Assembly: GCF_016135805.1 (NCBI RefSeq)
Contig: NZ_JADWOX010000001.1
Span: forward strand, 62,001 to 126,000
DNA: 64,000 nucleotides
DNA from: Caulobacter hibisci
GTDB lineage: Bacteria; Pseudomonadota; Alphaproteobacteria; Caulobacterales; Caulobacteraceae
Direction: 5' to 3'
Part shown: positions 62,824 to 64,000 of the stretch, in pieces
How the letters are laid out: each line of letters begins with the position of its first letter
How positions within the stretch are numbered: the first letter of the stretch is position 1
Notes under the pieces: model-generated
What the model was told of the DNA's origin: nothing
Databases searched by the model: none
What the model saw: the letters and a program-made list of their open reading frames with translations, nothing else
Position numbers and translations under genes: made by a program

Positions 62824-63123
62824 ATGTCGCGCCGTTGCGAACTCACGGGCGTCGGTCCGATGGTCGGCCACAATGTGAGCCACTCGAACATCAAGACCAA
62901 GCGCCGCTTCCTGCCCGCTCTGTCGCCTGCTTCGCTGCAGTCGGACTCGCTGGGTCAGACCTTCAAGCTGCGCATCAGCAACGCCGCGCTGCGCACCCTC
63001 GACTTCAAGGGCGGCCTGGACGTGTTCCTGCTGGGCGCCAAGGACGAGCAGCTGTCGCCGCGCGCCCTGAAGATCAAGGCTCAGGTCAAGGCCAAGGCCA
63101 AGGCCGCCGCGGTCGCCGCCTAA
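62824..63123 (+). CDS. rpmB: 50S ribosomal protein L28
   Basis: 99 aa. MSRRCELTGVGPMVGHNVSH, NIKTKRRFLPAL, FKLRISNAALRTLDFKGGLD are typical L28 segments. It has a long basic C-terminal tail (KIKAQVKAKAKAAAVAA). ATG 62824 behind AAGG. Followed by a strong terminator. Confidence 0.96.
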   Translation: MSRRCELTGVGPMVGHNVSHSNIKTKRRFLPALSPASLQSDSLGQTFKLRISNAALRTLDFKGGLDVFLLGAKDEQLSPRALKIKAQVKAKAKAAAVAA

Positions 63124-63159
63124 GGCTTTCGACCCTGGCTTAGGCCGGGGAAGAATACG

Positions 63160-63195
63160 AAAAGCCCGCCGAGTTCGCTCGGCGGGCTTTTTCGC
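63160..63195 (+). terminator. Rho-independent terminator of rpmB
   Basis: A 14-bp stem AAAAGCCCGCCGAG with a TTCG loop and a trailing T-run. Confidence 0.9.
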
Positions 63196-63218
63196 GTTTC
63201 GGGGTTAGGTCTGTAGAA

Positions 63219-63418
63219 CCCTCTCTCTTTGAGAGAGGGAGGGGCCCATGGCGAAGCCATGGGAGGGTGAGAGGTAACAAACTCACCGCATGAAGCGCGA
63301 TAGATCTAGCTCCAGCGCTAGCTGGTATGTCGCTTTCTCGGATTTGCTTGCTGGAGGCGAAACCTCTCACCCTCCCACCGCTTCGCGGCGGGCCCCTCCC
63401 TCTCTCTCAGAGAGAGGG
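63219..63418. repeat. Palindromic intergenic repeat, CCCTCTCTC type, copy 2
   Basis: Same family as 47787-47956, with a 27-bp identical core at 63261-63287 and an inverted other half ending GGGCCCCTCCCTCTCTC. About 200 bp long, with a unique middle. Confidence 0.8.
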
Positions 63419-63440
63419 AATCAATAAACCGCCCAGCAAA

Positions 63441-63469
63441 AAGCCGCCGTCGCGGGGCGACGGCGGCTT
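63441..63469 (-). terminator. Terminator of the UrcA-family gene
   Basis: Perfect 13-bp stem AAGCCGCCGTCGC with a 3-nt loop; T-run on the minus-strand side. Confidence 0.85.
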
Positions 63470-63494
63470 CTGAAGCCTTGAAGGGCTGGTCGCC

Positions 63495-63797
63495 TTAGCG
63501 GGCGGCCAGTTCCATGGCCTTGGCCGGGTTGGCGGCGTTGTAGGCGCTCAGTTCGGCGTTGCCGAGCTTGGCCACGGCGTCGTTGACCGACGAGCGGACG
63601 CAGGCCGGGTACAGGTATATGGCCAGCGACTCGCCGCGGACGTCTTGCCAGCAGACGGTCGAGGCGGCCTTGACGATGTCGGCGCGGACGTCGGCGGCGG
63701 CGCGGCCGGCGACCTTGACGCGGACTTCAGCGGCGCCGGCGGGGGCGGCGACCAGCAGGGCCAGGGCGGAGAGAGCGAGAGCGGCGGAGCGGATCAT
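63495..63797 (-). CDS. UrcA-family secreted protein
   Basis: 100 aa from ATG 63797 with signal peptide MIRSAALALSALALLVAAPA. VRVKVAGRAAADVRADIVKAASTVCWQDVRG...YLYPACVRSSVNDAVAKL has the two spaced cysteines of the UrcA family, common in Caulobacterales. Function is unknown. An in-frame extension to 63917 does not look coding. Confidence 0.8.
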   Translation of the reverse strand: MIRSAALALSALALLVAAPAGAAEVRVKVAGRAAADVRADIVKAASTVCWQDVRGESLAIYLYPACVRSSVNDAVAKLGNAELSAYNAANPAKAMELAAR

Positions 63798-63917
63798 CGG
63801 ACGGATTCCAGTCGGATGCCTGTGAAGGCGGTTGAAGCGATCGCTTCCCGACGCGTTCCTCTGGTGACTGGTCCAGGATCTCGCCCGCTCTGTCACCGGA
63901 AACAAGCTGTAGCTCAC

Positions 63918-64000
63918 TGCTGATCAGTTATCAATGATTATGTTGGCGCAACCGGTGGGTGAAGTGTTTGATTTCACGCGCTTGTTACCGGTGTCAGTGT
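63918..64000. other. Window end, no feature seen
   Basis: AT-rich relative to the rest (for example ATCAGTTATCAATGATTATG); may be a promoter region for a gene beyond the window. Confidence 0.3.

Noticed and set aside
22508..63418. Palindromic repeats as CRISPR arrays or insertion sequences
   Set aside because: Copies are single elements at scattered places, with no regular spacers, no transposase ORFs and no target-site duplications seen.

Overview
The window is a high-GC alphaproteobacterial chromosome segment that looks like a Caulobacter (Caulobacteraceae). The evidence is the flagellar block flbY-cheL-flgI diverging from fliX, followed by dksA; CtrA-type boxes (TTAA-N7-TTAA and TTAACCAT) and CcrM-type GANTC sites in promoters; an EipA/DUF1134 gene; a UrcA-family protein; and a non-phosphorylative sugar-acid pathway. 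I see no tRNA, rRNA, insertion sequence, prophage or CRISPR array. The one structured RNA is RNase P RNA (rnpB) at about 38.13-38.52 kb.

Layout. 0-4.6 kb: cydD (partial) divergent from cydA-cydB-cydX, with a perfect FNR/FixK box between them. 4.6-8.7 kb: a hybrid histidine kinase, a Tat-exported GH5 mannanase-like enzyme and an orphan antitoxin-like gene. 8.7-13.2 kb: putA divergent from an Lrp-type regulator, then a 53-aa ORF. 13.2-18.0 kb: sugar-acid dehydratase divergent from a sugar 1-dehydrogenase and a ketoglutarate semialdehyde dehydrogenase, with a duplicated operator. 18.0-22.5 kb: a 23-aa membrane ORF candidate, a large autotransporter and a response regulator. 22.6-24.7 kb: a secreted protein divergent from an exported M20 peptidase. 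24.8-28.0 kb: flagellar block and dksA. 28.2-33.6 kb: DUF885 metallopeptidase, FMN-binding protein, single-domain response regulator, enoyl-CoA hydratase plus DUF3052, lipoprotein. 33.8-37.9 kb: Baeyer-Villiger-type monooxygenase divergent from a tightly overlapping EamA/AmpD/zinc-ribbon/PaiB operon. 38.1-51.6 kb: rnpB and then the division and cell-wall cluster mraZ-rsmH-ftsL-ftsI-murE-murF-mraY-murD-[alpha/beta hydrolase]-ftsW-murG. 51.7-64 kb: eipA-like gene under a perfect CtrA box, UPF0114, a PcfJ-like protein, tandem DUF4139 genes, msrA, two small ACT-like genes behind a terminator, thiolase divergent from an HxlR regulator, three secreted proteins and rpmB.

How the genes work together. 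The dcw cluster makes and polymerises peptidoglycan precursors for division. Cell-cycle control motifs (CtrA boxes, GANTC) recur at mraZ, ftsW, eipA, fliX and the promoter of a secreted protein near 61.9 kb. The flagellar block shows the expected hierarchy: a CtrA box for fliX, and a sigma54 promoter plus upstream palindromes for flgI. The catabolic modules (proline, sugar acids, thiolase, monooxygenase) are each divergons with visible operator-like palindromes or repeats.

A conspicuous background feature is the set of intergenic palindromic repeats (at least six families) that sit mostly at the 3' ends of genes, some nearly identical between sites. I did not find one clear large new system. 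The most promising leads are the hydrolase inserted between murD and ftsW with its own palindromic operator, the autotransporter with Asp-rich insertions coupled to a kinase-less regulator, the paired ACT genes behind a terminator and a 46-aa membrane ORF, and four GANTC sites within 34 bp upstream of a secreted protein.
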